Source of the DNA: CBDBEU01 sp965204565
GTDB lineage: Bacteria; Pseudomonadota; Alphaproteobacteria; Rhizobiales; TMED25
Direction: 5' to 3'
Length of the DNA: 64,000 nucleotides
Assembly (NCBI GenBank): GCA_965204565.1
Contig: CBDBEU010000005.1
Location: 496,001-560,000, forward strand
Both the position numbers and the translations under genes were made by a program. Positions within the stretch are counted from its first letter, which is position 1. Each line of letters begins with the position of its first letter. Shown here one piece after another: positions 26,950-36,473 of this stretch. The notes beneath the pieces were generated by a model, which had not been told where the DNA came from, did not search any database, and worked only from the letters and a program-made list of their open reading frames with translations.

Positions 26950-28020
26950 TCAGGCCGGGCCGGCAAGCTCTCCCGCTGCCGATAGCAGCGCCTCTACATC
27001 GCTTTCTGCCGTCTGGAACGATGTCACCATGCGCACGAAGCACTCATCATCCACCGGCATGTGGTTGGTGCCTTCAAGCCCGCGTGTGGTCCAATCATGG
27101 AATTCGCCCCCGCGTGCGCGCAAATCTTCGGCAAGCCGGCTTGGCATGATTGCAAACACTTCATTGGCTTCCACCGGCCAGGGCAGGCGGACATTCGCCA
27201 TCGCGCCAAGCCCTCCTCCCAGCCGGAACGCCATTGCATTGGCATGGGAGGCAAGCCGCAGCCATAGATTGTCGCTCAGATAGGCTTCAAGCTGGGCTGC
27301 GACAAATCGCATCTTGGACAGCAGCAATCCGCCGCGTTTGCGCCGATAGACCAGATCCTGACCGATAGCCTGGTTGAATACGATAATCGCTTCCGCCGCG
27401 ATGGCTCCGTTCTTGGTGGCGCCGAATGAGAGAATATCGACCCCGGCACGCCACGTGACATCGGCGGGAGCGGCGCCAAGTCCGGCCACCGCATTGGCAA
27501 AGCGTGCTCCGTCCATATGCACCGTGAGATTTGCGCCATGCGCCAGTTCTGAAAGTGCGGCAATATCGTCTGCACGATAAATCGTTCCGCATTCGCTCGA
27601 CTGGGTGAGGCTGACCGCAGAGGGAATCAAATCGTGGCGCAGTCCGGGATACTGGTCGAGAGCCGCCTTGAGGCCGTCCGGTGTCATGCGGCCTGAAAAA
27701 CCGCCAACCGGCACCAGCCGTGCACCGTTGGAATAGAATTCAACCGCGCCGCATTCCTCCAGAAATATGTGGCTTTCGTCATGGCAGAACACCGCGCCAT
27801 GGGCCGGCGTCAGCGTTGCCACCGAGAGCGCGTTGGCAGCGGTACCGCTCGGCACCAGAAGCACATCGACATCGCACTCGAAAATATCGCGCTGGCGCTG
27901 ATGAACACGCGCTGTCCATTCATCACCGCCATAAGATGCCGCAGCGCCGTGATTGGCGTCGGTGACCGCGGCGATGATGTCATCGGCGACGCCGTGGCAA
28001 TTGTCGCTGGAAAAATTCAC
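26950..28020 (-). CDS. ltaE: Low-specificity L-threonine aldolase
   Basis: This 356-residue PLP enzyme of the beta-eliminating lyase/threonine aldolase family cleaves L-threonine or allo-threonine to glycine and acetaldehyde. The N-terminus reads VNFSSDNCHG and the cofactor lysine lies in SFGATKNGA near residue 203; HMDGARFANA near 173 binds PLP. The likely start is GTG at 28020, which has GGAG seven bases upstream; a TTG at 28026 overlapping the previous stop is too close to that site. It follows the S9 peptidase gene by 2 bases, so the two are one operon. Confidence 0.9.
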   Translation of the reverse strand: MNFSSDNCHGVADDIIAAVTDANHGAAASYGGDEWTARVHQRQRDIFECDVDVLLVPSGTAANALSVATLTPAHGAVFCHDESHIFLEECGAVEFYSNGARLVPVGGFSGRMTPDGLKAALDQYPGLRHDLIPSAVSLTQSSECGTIYRADDIAALSELAHGANLTVHMDGARFANAVAGLGAAPADVTWRAGVDILSFGATKNGAIAAEAIIVFNQAIGQDLVYRRKRGGLLLSKMRFVAAQLEAYLSDNLWLRLASHANAMAFRLGGGLGAMANVRLPWPVEANEVFAIMPSRLAEDLRARGGEFHDWTTRGLEGTNHMPVDDECFVRMVTSFQTAESDVEALLSAAGELAGPA

Positions 28021-28022
28021 CC

Positions 28023-29999
28023 TCAATCTCCGAAATTGGCAATCTCGACTTTGGCAAGTTCCTCGCCCGGTTGAAGACCCAGAATGCGGGCGTAAAAGGC
28101 AAGCTCGGCCTCCAATGCGGCAATCACAGTGCCGGATTTGCGAAATCCGTGGCTTTCGCCGGCAAATTCATAACTTGCAACTGGAATGCCGCGGGCGTTG
28201 AGCGAGGCCACCATGGCGCGCGATTGTTCCGGCGGTACAACACGGTCCTCAAGACCCTGGAAGAAGATCACCGGCGCGGTGATGCGGTCTGCATTATTGA
28301 CCGGCGAGCGGGCAGCATAGACTTCAGGAATGTCCGCCGGCATGCCGCCGATCAGGCTATCGAGATACCCGGATTCGAATTTGTGGGTGTCGGCGGCAAG
28401 TCTTGTCAGATCGGTAACGCCGTAATAACTGGCGCCGGCGGCAAAGCGCTCAGAGCCGATCAGCGCGTTGAGAACCGTCAGCCCGCCGGCACTTGATCCG
28501 CGAATGACGATGCGGGCCGCATCGCACAGGCCCTCGGCAATGGCAAATTCCACCGCCGCGATGGCGTCTTGCGAGTCAGCCTCGCCCCACAACCCATCGA
28601 GCGCACACTGGAATTCGCGGCCATATCCGCTGCTGCCGCGATAATCGACATCGAGAAAGGCAAAGCCGCGCGTCGTCCAATATTGGCGGTCAAGCGCGAA
28701 GCCGCGCCGCGCCATGCCGGTCGGGCCGCCATGGGCGGAGACGATGAGCGGCGGCAGGAAGGCATCCGGTGCGGCAAAACGGCTGCTGGCCGGCGGATAA
28801 TAAAGCGCCCGCGCCTCAGCTTTACCGGTGCTGAAAGCAAGGATGCAGGCATGTGAAATGTCGTCGGTTTTCAGCATCGGCGCATCGTCGGGCCTCCCGG
28901 GCTTGAAGGCGTCCGCATCGCGCGAAATCAGATGCACACGCCCCGGTGCATCATCATCGCCGCCATTGACCGCGATCAACTCGCCGCTCGCCGCCACATC
29001 GTCAATCCGCGTGAAGCTTGAGGAAAGCGGCGTCCATGAGCCATCCGTTTCCGTGGCGATACCCAATTCGGCCCTGCCATCGCGCCAGCACGCGGCCAAG
29101 AGGCGGCCGGACTCCAGCACCGCGAAACTGGTCATGCCAAGCGACCACAGCGGGCGGGCAAATTCGGCCTCCAGACCTGCGACAAGGCGAACCTTGCCAT
29201 CCCGCCAGACATGCAGATTGCCCCAATCGCCATTCGTGGCGACGAAATAAAGCGCGCCGTCCTTGCCCCATTCAGGCTGAAACGCGCCGCCCTTCGGCCC
29301 GCCGGCAATATGTTCGGCATCAACGATGCCGCCATTGTCGGCAATGCGCGCAACCCACAGCTCGGCGGCCTCCCACGGCATTGCCGGCAGGTCCCAGGCA
29401 AGCCATGCGATCAGCTTTGCGTCGCGGCTGGGGCGCGGGCTTGCGTAAAAATCACGTCCCACGAGCAGCTGATCGATGCGCCCCTTCGCCTCCCCCTCAA
29501 GCTCGACTGCGGCAATGGTGTTTTGCGGCTGGGACGATGGGCGATGGCGCTCGGTCACGGCATAAAGGCGGGGGCGTGCCGGATCGAATGCCATATCGGC
29601 AAATCTGGTGTCGGGCATATTTGTTATGCGCACCGGCGCGGCGCTTTGCGCCAGATAAAGATCCTGGTCTTCTTCATTGACGAATATGACGCTCCCGCCC
29701 GAGGCTGCAAATTGCCCGCCGCCATATTCATGCACCTTGGAGCGGGCGCTGAAGGGCGGGGCAATCACATCGCTCACCTGCCCGTCCGCCCGGCGGCGCA
29801 CAATGGCCACGCGCGAGGCCTCGTGCGGCCGGCGTTCGCACCACAAGATGTCGCTGCCATTGGCGCCTTTATCGGCACGAGGCAGCGAATAGCCGATTGC
29901 GGCAGCGGCAAGATCGGCAGCCGAAACAGGCGATCGCCAACTGCCGAATTCACAGATCTGGCGGGCTCCTTCCCGCGCTTCACCAGGGTTTTTATTCAT
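28023..29999 (-). CDS. S9-family prolyl oligopeptidase-like serine peptidase
   Basis: The 658-residue protein combines an N-terminal beta-propeller region (residues about 40-390) with a C-terminal alpha/beta-hydrolase domain of the DPP4/acyl-aminoacyl-peptidase kind. The catalytic Ser is in RGSSAGG near residue 494, the Asp in GLEDRVVP near 580 and the His in ESHGF near 612. There is no signal peptide, so it is probably cytoplasmic and acts on short peptides. It is first in an operon with the threonine aldolase. Start ATG 29999 is the only good one. Confidence 0.9.
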   Translation of the reverse strand: MNKNPGEAREGARQICEFGSWRSPVSAADLAAAAIGYSLPRADKGANGSDILWCERRPHEASRVAIVRRRADGQVSDVIAPPFSARSKVHEYGGGQFAASGGSVIFVNEEDQDLYLAQSAAPVRITNMPDTRFADMAFDPARPRLYAVTERHRPSSQPQNTIAAVELEGEAKGRIDQLLVGRDFYASPRPSRDAKLIAWLAWDLPAMPWEAAELWVARIADNGGIVDAEHIAGGPKGGAFQPEWGKDGALYFVATNGDWGNLHVWRDGKVRLVAGLEAEFARPLWSLGMTSFAVLESGRLLAACWRDGRAELGIATETDGSWTPLSSSFTRIDDVAASGELIAVNGGDDDAPGRVHLISRDADAFKPGRPDDAPMLKTDDISHACILAFSTGKAEARALYYPPASSRFAAPDAFLPPLIVSAHGGPTGMARRGFALDRQYWTTRGFAFLDVDYRGSSGYGREFQCALDGLWGEADSQDAIAAVEFAIAEGLCDAARIVIRGSSAGGLTVLNALIGSERFAAGASYYGVTDLTRLAADTHKFESGYLDSLIGGMPADIPEVYAARSPVNNADRITAPVIFFQGLEDRVVPPEQSRAMVASLNARGIPVASYEFAGESHGFRKSGTVIAALEAELAFYARILGLQPGEELAKVEIANFGD

Positions 30000-30341
30000 G
30001 GTGCCGCGAGGATGCGCGATGGCGCGCGCGCCCGCAAGTAAGGGTTGCCATTGGATGCGCCCCGCACCAGCTTGTCGAGCGGTTAGATTTCTGGCATCAT
30101 CGGTTTGAAGGTCAACATAGCTGACCTAAATGGGCGAATAACCGCATGATTGCGCAGTGTGCGGCAGCAGTGGTGGCAGAGGCGAATTCACATCTTCGGC
30201 ATCAAACGCCTTTGCCACCGAGTTTGCGGCTGCAATAATGGTGCGCGGTCAGGGCAGCATTGACCTTCATCCGAAAGTCATGGCGCAGGGACGTGAGTCA
30301 ATCTTGTTGATCCCCGAAAAAGGACAGGATAACGCGACGCC
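30000..30341. other. intergenic region upstream of gltB
   Basis: About 340 bases between divergent genes, so it should carry promoters in both directions. An inverted repeat GGTCA-N7-TGACC lies at 30110-30126, possibly an operator. AAAGGACAGG before 30342 is the gltB ribosome-binding site. No gene is seen. Confidence 0.4.
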
Positions 30342-33300
30342 ATGGAAAGCACGCGACAAGACAGGAAAGCGAATTTGAAGCTGGCGGCGATGTCCAGCGA
30401 CAGATCGCGCGCGCGAGCCGAGGGTCTGTATCACCCCTCTCATGAGCACGATTCCTGTGGCATCGGATTTGTCTGCAATATCGACAACTCAAAGGCCCAC
30501 TCGATCATCGAGCAAGGTCTGTCGGTCCTCAAGAATCTCGAACATCGCGGCGCAGTTGGCGCTGACCCCAAGGCAGGCGACGGCTGTGGCATTCTGATCC
30601 AGATGCCGCATGATTTCCTGGCAGCGATGGCCGATGAGAGCGGTTTTGAGTTGCCGGAGCTTGATCATTATGGCGTCGGCAATCTGTTCCTGCCACGCGA
30701 TGAGGACCGCCGCGTCAAGGCAATGGCAACGATTGAAAAAGTGATTGCCGAGGAGGGACAGGCACTGCTCGGCTGGCGCGATATACCTGTCGATAATTCC
30801 GATCTGGGAGAATCTGTACGCCCGACCGAGCCCCATCATTGCCAGCTGTTTATCGGACGCGGCAGCGAGCTTGCTGATCAGGACGCCTTCGAGCGCAAGC
30901 TCTATGTCATCAGGAAGCGCACCTTCAATGCCTTTTGGAGCGAGGATCCCGAACTCGTCGAGGACTTCTATATCCCCTCGCTGTCGTCGCGCACCCTTCT
31001 CTATAAGGGCATGTTGCTGGCAGGCCAGCTTGGCAGCTATTTCTCCGATCTGAACGACAAGCGCATGGTCTCGGCTCTAGCACTGGTGCATCAGCGCTTT
31101 TCCACCAACACCTTCCCGACCTGGAGCCTTGCCCAGCCCTTCCGCATGATCTGCCACAATGGCGAGATCAACACTCTGCGCGGCAATGTGAACTGGATTA
31201 CCGCGCGCTACGCCACCATGCAGTCCGATGTGCTCGGCGAGGAAATCAAGAAGATCTGGCCGATTGTGGTCGAGGGCCATTCGGACTCGGCCCAATTCGA
31301 CAATGTGCTGGAGTTGCTCACACAGTGCGGTTATCCGCTGGCCCATGCGGTGATGACCATGATCCCGGAGGCCTGGACCGGCAATCCGCTGATGGATGAT
31401 GAGCGCCGGGCCTTTTATGAGCATCACGCCGCCTTGATGGAGCCTTGGGACGGGCCCGCGGCAATCGCCTTTACCGACGGGCGCCAGATCGGCGCCACTC
31501 TCGACCGCAACGGGCTGAGGCCCGCGCGCTATCTGGTTACCACCGACGGCCAGGTGGTGTTGTCATCGGAAATGGGCGTTCTGCCAATCGAGGAAAGCCG
31601 GATCAAAAAAAAGTGGCGGTTGCAGCCGGGCAAGATGCTGCTGATCGACCTGGAAGAGGGGCGTATCGTCTCTGACGATGAGCTCAAGAAACAGCTCGCA
31701 AGCGCTCATCCCTATCAGTCCTGGCTCGACGAGACCCAGATTGTTCTGGAAGAGCTGCCATCGGTGCCGGCCCGCGCAAGGCCTTCCAATGTCGGTCTGC
31801 TCGATCTGCAGCAGGCCTTCGGCTACACCGAGGAAGACCTTAAATTCCTGCTCTCGCCAATGGCCACCACCGGCCAGGAAGCGGTAGGCTCGATGGGCAC
31901 CGACACGCCGATCTCGGCACTGTCCTCGCGGCCCAAGCTGCTCGCCACCTATTTCAAGCAGAACTTTGCGCAGGTCACCAATCCGCCGATCGACCCGATC
32001 CGCGAAGAGCTGGTGATGTCGCTGGTCTCATTCATCGGCCCGCGCCCCAATCTGCTCGATCCGGAAAAGACCGCGAGCCTGAAGCGCCTGGAAGTGCGCC
32101 AGCCGATTCTGGCGAACGAGGACCTGGAAAAGATCCGCGCCATCGGCGAGATCGCCGACAACCATTTCCAGACCATCACGCTCGACATCACCTTTGGCGC
32201 GCGCCGCGGCAAGGCGGGATTGCAGCTCGCCGTCGAGCGTTTGTGCGAGCGCGCCGAAAAGGCGGTGCGCGACGGCTACAACATCATCATTCTATCAGAC
32301 CGGCTGACCGGAGTTGAGCGGATGCCGTTGCCGGCACTGCTCGCCACCTCGGCGGTGCACCACCATCTGATCCGCGCCGGGCTTCGCACCTCGGTCGGGA
32401 TCGTGATCGAGACCGGAGAGGCACGCGAGGTGCACCATTTCTGCACCCTTGCCGGCTATGGCGCCGAAGCCGTCAATCCCTACCTCGCATTCGAGACGCT
32501 GGACCAGCTGCGCCATTCTCTGGGCCAGGATGTCAGCCGCAAATCGGCGATCAAGCGCTACATCAAGGCGGTCAACAAGGGCATCTTGAAGGTCATGTCC
32601 AAGATGGGCATTTCGACCTACCAGTCCTATTGCGGCGCGCAGATTTTCGATGCCGTCGGCCTCGATGTCGGATTTGTCGACAAGTATTTCACCGGCACGC
32701 ACTCGAAAATCGGCGGCATTGGGCTTGATGAGCTGGCCGAGGAGACCATGCGCCGCCACCAGGCAGCCTTTGGCAAATCGCCGGTGCTGGAACACACACT
32801 CGATGTCGGCGGCGAATATGCCTACCGCATCCGCGGCGAGGACCATGTCTGGACCTACGACACGGTGCGCGATCTGCAGCATGCAGTGCGCTCCAACACA
32901 CCTGACCTGTACAAGTCGTTTGCCGCGCAGATCAACGAGCAAAATGCAAGACTGCTGACGATTCGTGGACTGTTCCAGGTTCAGGACGCGGCCAGTGATG
33001 GGCGAAGCCCCGTGCCTTTGGAAGAGGTCGAACCGGCAGCCGAGATCGTCAAGCGTTTTTCAACCGGCGCCATGTCCTACGGCTCGATCAGCCGTGAGGC
33101 GCATACCACGCTGGCGATCGCCATGAACCGCATGGGCGGGCGCTCCAACACCGGTGAGGGCGGCGAGGAAGTTGACCGCTTCGTGCCGCTCGCCAATGGC
33201 GATTCCATGCGTTCGGCGATCAAGCAGGTGGCCTCGGGCCGGTTCGGCGTCACGGCTGAATATCTCGCCAATTCGGACATGATCCAGATCAAGATGGCGC

Positions 33301-35042
33301 AGGGAGCCAAGCCCGGCGAGGGCGGTCAGCTTCCCGGCCACAAGGTCGATGCGATCATCGCCAAGGTGCGTCATTCAACGCCCGGCGTTGGTCTTATCTC
33401 ACCGCCGCCGCATCATGATATCTATTCGATTGAGGATCTGGCGCAGCTGATTTTCGATCTCAAAAACGCCAATCTCGACGCTTGGATCAGCGTCAAGCTG
33501 GTCTCCGAAGTGGGCGTTGGCACGGTCGCCGCGGGTGTGTCCAAGGCGCGCGCCGACCATGTGACGGTTTCAGGCTTTGAAGGCGGCACTGGTGCAAGCC
33601 CGCTGACCTCGATCAAACATGCCGGCTTGCCCTGGGAAATCGGTCTTGCCGAAACCCACCAGACCCTGGTCATCAACCGGCTCAGGAGCCGCATTTCGGT
33701 TCAGGTCGATGGCGGCCTCAGAACCGGGCGCGATGTGGTGATCGGCGCGCTGTTGGGCGCTGATGAATTCGGCTTTTCCACCGCGCCGCTGATCGCCGCC
33801 GGCTGCCTGATGATGCGCAAATGCCATCTCAATACCTGCCCGGTCGGCATCGCCACCCAGGACCCTGAGCTCAGAAAGCGCTTCAATGGCCAGCCCGAGC
33901 ACATCATCAACTATTTCTTCTTCGTGGCCGAAGAGGCGCGCGCGCTGATGGCGTCGATGGGCTTCCGTTCCTTCAACGAAATGATCGGGCAGAGCCAGAT
34001 GCTGAACAAGCGCGCCGTGATCGACCATTGGAAGGCTGAAGGCCTTGATTTCCAGCGTCTGTTCCACAAGCCCGAAGCGCCCGAGGGTGCCGGCATCTTC
34101 AAGTCGGACGCGCAGGATCACCAGATCCACACCATTCTCGATCGGACGCTGATCGAAAAGGCGGAGCCGGCGCTGGAGCGCAGGGAAAAGGTGTCGTTTG
34201 AAACTCCGATCCACAACACCGACCGCACCACCGGCACCATGCTTTCAAGCGAGATTGCGTGGCGCTACGGCCATGCCGGGCTCGATCCCGACACCATTCA
34301 CATCAAGCTCACCGGCACCGCCGGCCAGAGCTTCGGCGCGTTCCTCGCGCACGGCGTGACGCTGGAGTTAATGGGTGAGGGAAATGACTATGTCGGCAAG
34401 GGCCTGTCGGGTGGCAAGCTGATTGTCTATCCTGATCCTGGGTCCAAGATCGTGCCTGAGGAGAGCATGATCGTCGGCAACACCGTGCTTTACGGCGCTG
34501 TTGAGGGCGAGTGTTACTTCCGCGGCATTGCCGGCGAGCGCTTTGCGGTCAGGAATTCCGGTGCCATCGCCGTGGTCGAGGGAACGGGCGATCATGGCTG
34601 CGAGTACATGACCGGCGGCGTGGCGGTGATACTGGGACCGACCGGGCGCAATTTCGCCGCCGGCATGTCCGGCGGCATCGCCTATGTGTTTAACGAGGAT
34701 GGCGACTTCACCAAGCGCTGCAATCTGTCGATGGTCGAGCTTGAGCCGATCAAGGCCGAGGACGATCTGCTGGAGCGGCTGCACCACCAGGGCGGCGATC
34801 TGGAAAGCCACGGCCGGGTCGATATCATGAAGTCGATGTCGAAGTTCGACGCCGAGCGCATTTTCACCCTGGTTTCCAATCACGCTGCCTATACCGGCTC
34901 GACCACAGCCCAGATGGTGATCGACGACTGGACCACCTATCTGCCGAAATTCGTCAAGGTCATGCCGGTCGAATACCGCCGCGCGCTGAGCGACATGGAA
35001 GAACACGGCGCCGAACAAGCGGCCTTGGTGTTGGGCGAGTAG
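30342..35042 (+). CDS. gltB: Glutamate synthase (NADPH) large subunit
   Basis: The 1566-residue subunit converts 2-oxoglutarate and glutamine to two glutamates. After a propeptide of 38 residues comes the nucleophile Cys39 in EHDSCGIGFV, which starts the class II amidotransferase domain (39-430). A central domain, an FMN-binding synthase domain (about 830-1200) with the 3Fe-4S cysteines in CHLNTCPVG, and the GXGXG beta-helix domain at the C-terminus follow; length and order are normal. Ammonia made at the N-terminal site is channelled to the synthase site. gltD begins 5 bases after its stop. Confidence 0.97.
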   Translation: MESTRQDRKANLKLAAMSSDRSRARAEGLYHPSHEHDSCGIGFVCNIDNSKAHSIIEQGLSVLKNLEHRGAVGADPKAGDGCGILIQMPHDFLAAMADESGFELPELDHYGVGNLFLPRDEDRRVKAMATIEKVIAEEGQALLGWRDIPVDNSDLGESVRPTEPHHCQLFIGRGSELADQDAFERKLYVIRKRTFNAFWSEDPELVEDFYIPSLSSRTLLYKGMLLAGQLGSYFSDLNDKRMVSALALVHQRFSTNTFPTWSLAQPFRMICHNGEINTLRGNVNWITARYATMQSDVLGEEIKKIWPIVVEGHSDSAQFDNVLELLTQCGYPLAHAVMTMIPEAWTGNPLMDDERRAFYEHHAALMEPWDGPAAIAFTDGRQIGATLDRNGLRPARYLVTTDGQVVLSSEMGVLPIEESRIKKKWRLQPGKMLLIDLEEGRIVSDDELKKQLASAHPYQSWLDETQIVLEELPSVPARARPSNVGLLDLQQAFGYTEEDLKFLLSPMATTGQEAVGSMGTDTPISALSSRPKLLATYFKQNFAQVTNPPIDPIREELVMSLVSFIGPRPNLLDPEKTASLKRLEVRQPILANEDLEKIRAIGEIADNHFQTITLDITFGARRGKAGLQLAVERLCERAEKAVRDGYNIIILSDRLTGVERMPLPALLATSAVHHHLIRAGLRTSVGIVIETGEAREVHHFCTLAGYGAEAVNPYLAFETLDQLRHSLGQDVSRKSAIKRYIKAVNKGILKVMSKMGISTYQSYCGAQIFDAVGLDVGFVDKYFTGTHSKIGGIGLDELAEETMRRHQAAFGKSPVLEHTLDVGGEYAYRIRGEDHVWTYDTVRDLQHAVRSNTPDLYKSFAAQINEQNARLLTIRGLFQVQDAASDGRSPVPLEEVEPAAEIVKRFSTGAMSYGSISREAHTTLAIAMNRMGGRSNTGEGGEEVDRFVPLANGDSMRSAIKQVASGRFGVTAEYLANSDMIQIKMAQGAKPGEGGQLPGHKVDAIIAKVRHSTPGVGLISPPPHHDIYSIEDLAQLIFDLKNANLDAWISVKLVSEVGVGTVAAGVSKARADHVTVSGFEGGTGASPLTSIKHAGLPWEIGLAETHQTLVINRLRSRISVQVDGGLRTGRDVVIGALLGADEFGFSTAPLIAAGCLMMRKCHLNTCPVGIATQDPELRKRFNGQPEHIINYFFFVAEEARALMASMGFRSFNEMIGQSQMLNKRAVIDHWKAEGLDFQRLFHKPEAPEGAGIFKSDAQDHQIHTILDRTLIEKAEPALERREKVSFETPIHNTDRTTGTMLSSEIAWRYGHAGLDPDTIHIKLTGTAGQSFGAFLAHGVTLELMGEGNDYVGKGLSGGKLIVYPDPGSKIVPEESMIVGNTVLYGAVEGECYFRGIAGERFAVRNSGAIAVVEGTGDHGCEYMTGGVAVILGPTGRNFAAGMSGGIAYVFNEDGDFTKRCNLSMVELEPIKAEDDLLERLHHQGGDLESHGRVDIMKSMSKFDAERIFTLVSNHAAYTGSTTAQMVIDDWTTYLPKFVKVMPVEYRRALSDMEEHGAEQAALVLGE

Positions 35043-35047
35043 ATCAC

Positions 35048-36466
35048 ATGGGCAAAGTCACCGGATTTCTCGAAATCGACCGGCGCGACCGGAAGCATCT
35101 TCCAGCCTCGGACCGGATTCGCAATTTCGACGAGTTTGTCATTCCCCTGGGTGAAACCGCTGCCCGCGATCAGGCGGCGCGCTGCATGGATTGCGGCATT
35201 CCCTATTGTCACAATGGCTGCCCGATCAACAATCAGATTCCGGACTGGAATGATCTGGTCTATCGCGACAATTGGCGCGAGGCGCTGATCAATCTGCACT
35301 CGACCAACAATTTTCCGGAGTTCACCGGTCGCGTCTGTCCGGCGCCATGCGAGGCTGCGTGCACGCTCAATCTGATCGAGGCACCAGTCACTATCAAGAC
35401 CATTGAGTGCGCAATCGTCGATCGCGGATTTGCTGAGGGCTGGATCGCACCCGATCCGCCAGAGGTGCGAACCGGCAAGAAAGTAGCGGTCATCGGATCA
35501 GGACCGGCGGGCCTTGCCTGCGCCCAGCAATTGGCGCGGCGCGGCCATGAAGTCCACGTGTTTGAAAAGAACGCCAAGGCAGGCGGTCTGCTGCGTTACG
35601 GCATCCCCGATTTCAAGATGGAAAAACATTTGATCGACCGCAGGGTCAAGCAGATGCAGGCCGAGGGCGTGGTGTTCCACTATGACGCCCAGATCGGTGT
35701 CGGGATCCCGGCCGGCGAGATCGTCGATGGTCACGACGCGGTGGTTCTGGCAGGCGGCTCTGAAACACCGCGCGATCTGCCCGTAGAGGGCCGCGATCTG
35801 GCCAGCGTACATTTCGCCATGGAGTTCCTGCCGCAGCAAAACCGCAGGGTGAACGGCGAGTCGTTTCACGACGCCCAGCCGATCACGGCTGCAGGAAAGC
35901 ATGTCGTCGTCATTGGCGGCGGCGATACCGGGTCGGACTGCATCGGTACATCATTCCGCCAGGCGGCACTCTCGGTCACGCAACTTGAGATCATGCCCAA
36001 GCCGCCGCAATCCGAAGACAAGCTTTCCACCTGGCCGGACTGGCCATTGAAAATGCGCACCTCTTCAAGCCAGGCCGAAGGCGCCGAGCGTGACTGGTCG
36101 GTGATGACCACCAAGATCACCGGGCGCAATGGCCATTCCGAGACGCTTCATTGCGTGCGTGTCGATGAGAAACTGAAGCCGATCGAGGGCAGCGAATTCG
36201 AGATCAAGGCCGATCTGGTGTTGCTCGCCATGGGCTTTGTACATCCGGTGCATGAGGGCATGCTGGATGAGCTGGACGTGGAGCGCGACGGCCGCGGCAA
36301 TGTGCTGGCCGATACCGAGAATTACGCCACCAGCCTCGACAAGGTGTTTTCCGCCGGCGATATGCGCCGCGGTCAGTCGCTGGTTGTCTGGGCGATCCGT
36401 GAAGGACGCCAGACCGCGCATGCGGTCGACAAGGCCTTGATGGGAGCGAGCGAGTTGCCGCGCTAA
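35048..36466 (+). CDS. gltD: Glutamate synthase (NADPH) small subunit
   Basis: This 472-residue flavoprotein takes electrons from NADPH and passes them through FAD and [4Fe-4S] clusters to GltB. The N-terminal Fe-S domain shows CMDCGIPYCHNGCP and CPAPCEAACTLN; the two nucleotide-binding motifs are VAVIGSGPAGLACAQ near 140 and VVVIGGGDTGSDC near 287. It lies 5 bases after gltB. It ends 7 bases before the convergent DUF459 gene. A paralogous domain occurs in the fused flavoprotein at 14035-15831. Confidence 0.96.
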   Translation: MGKVTGFLEIDRRDRKHLPASDRIRNFDEFVIPLGETAARDQAARCMDCGIPYCHNGCPINNQIPDWNDLVYRDNWREALINLHSTNNFPEFTGRVCPAPCEAACTLNLIEAPVTIKTIECAIVDRGFAEGWIAPDPPEVRTGKKVAVIGSGPAGLACAQQLARRGHEVHVFEKNAKAGGLLRYGIPDFKMEKHLIDRRVKQMQAEGVVFHYDAQIGVGIPAGEIVDGHDAVVLAGGSETPRDLPVEGRDLASVHFAMEFLPQQNRRVNGESFHDAQPITAAGKHVVVIGGGDTGSDCIGTSFRQAALSVTQLEIMPKPPQSEDKLSTWPDWPLKMRTSSSQAEGAERDWSVMTTKITGRNGHSETLHCVRVDEKLKPIEGSEFEIKADLVLLAMGFVHPVHEGMLDELDVERDGRGNVLADTENYATSLDKVFSAGDMRRGQSLVVWAIREGRQTAHAVDKALMGASELPR

Positions 36467-36473
36467 GGCGTTG

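Noticed and set aside
28023..28026. TTG at 28026 as the aldolase start
   Set aside because: The GGAG is only two bases before it, whereas GTG 28020 has proper spacing and matches the family N-terminus better.
30489..35018. Several open frames antisense to gltB
   Set aside because: They are shadows of a GC-rich gene with strong codon bias and have no homology.
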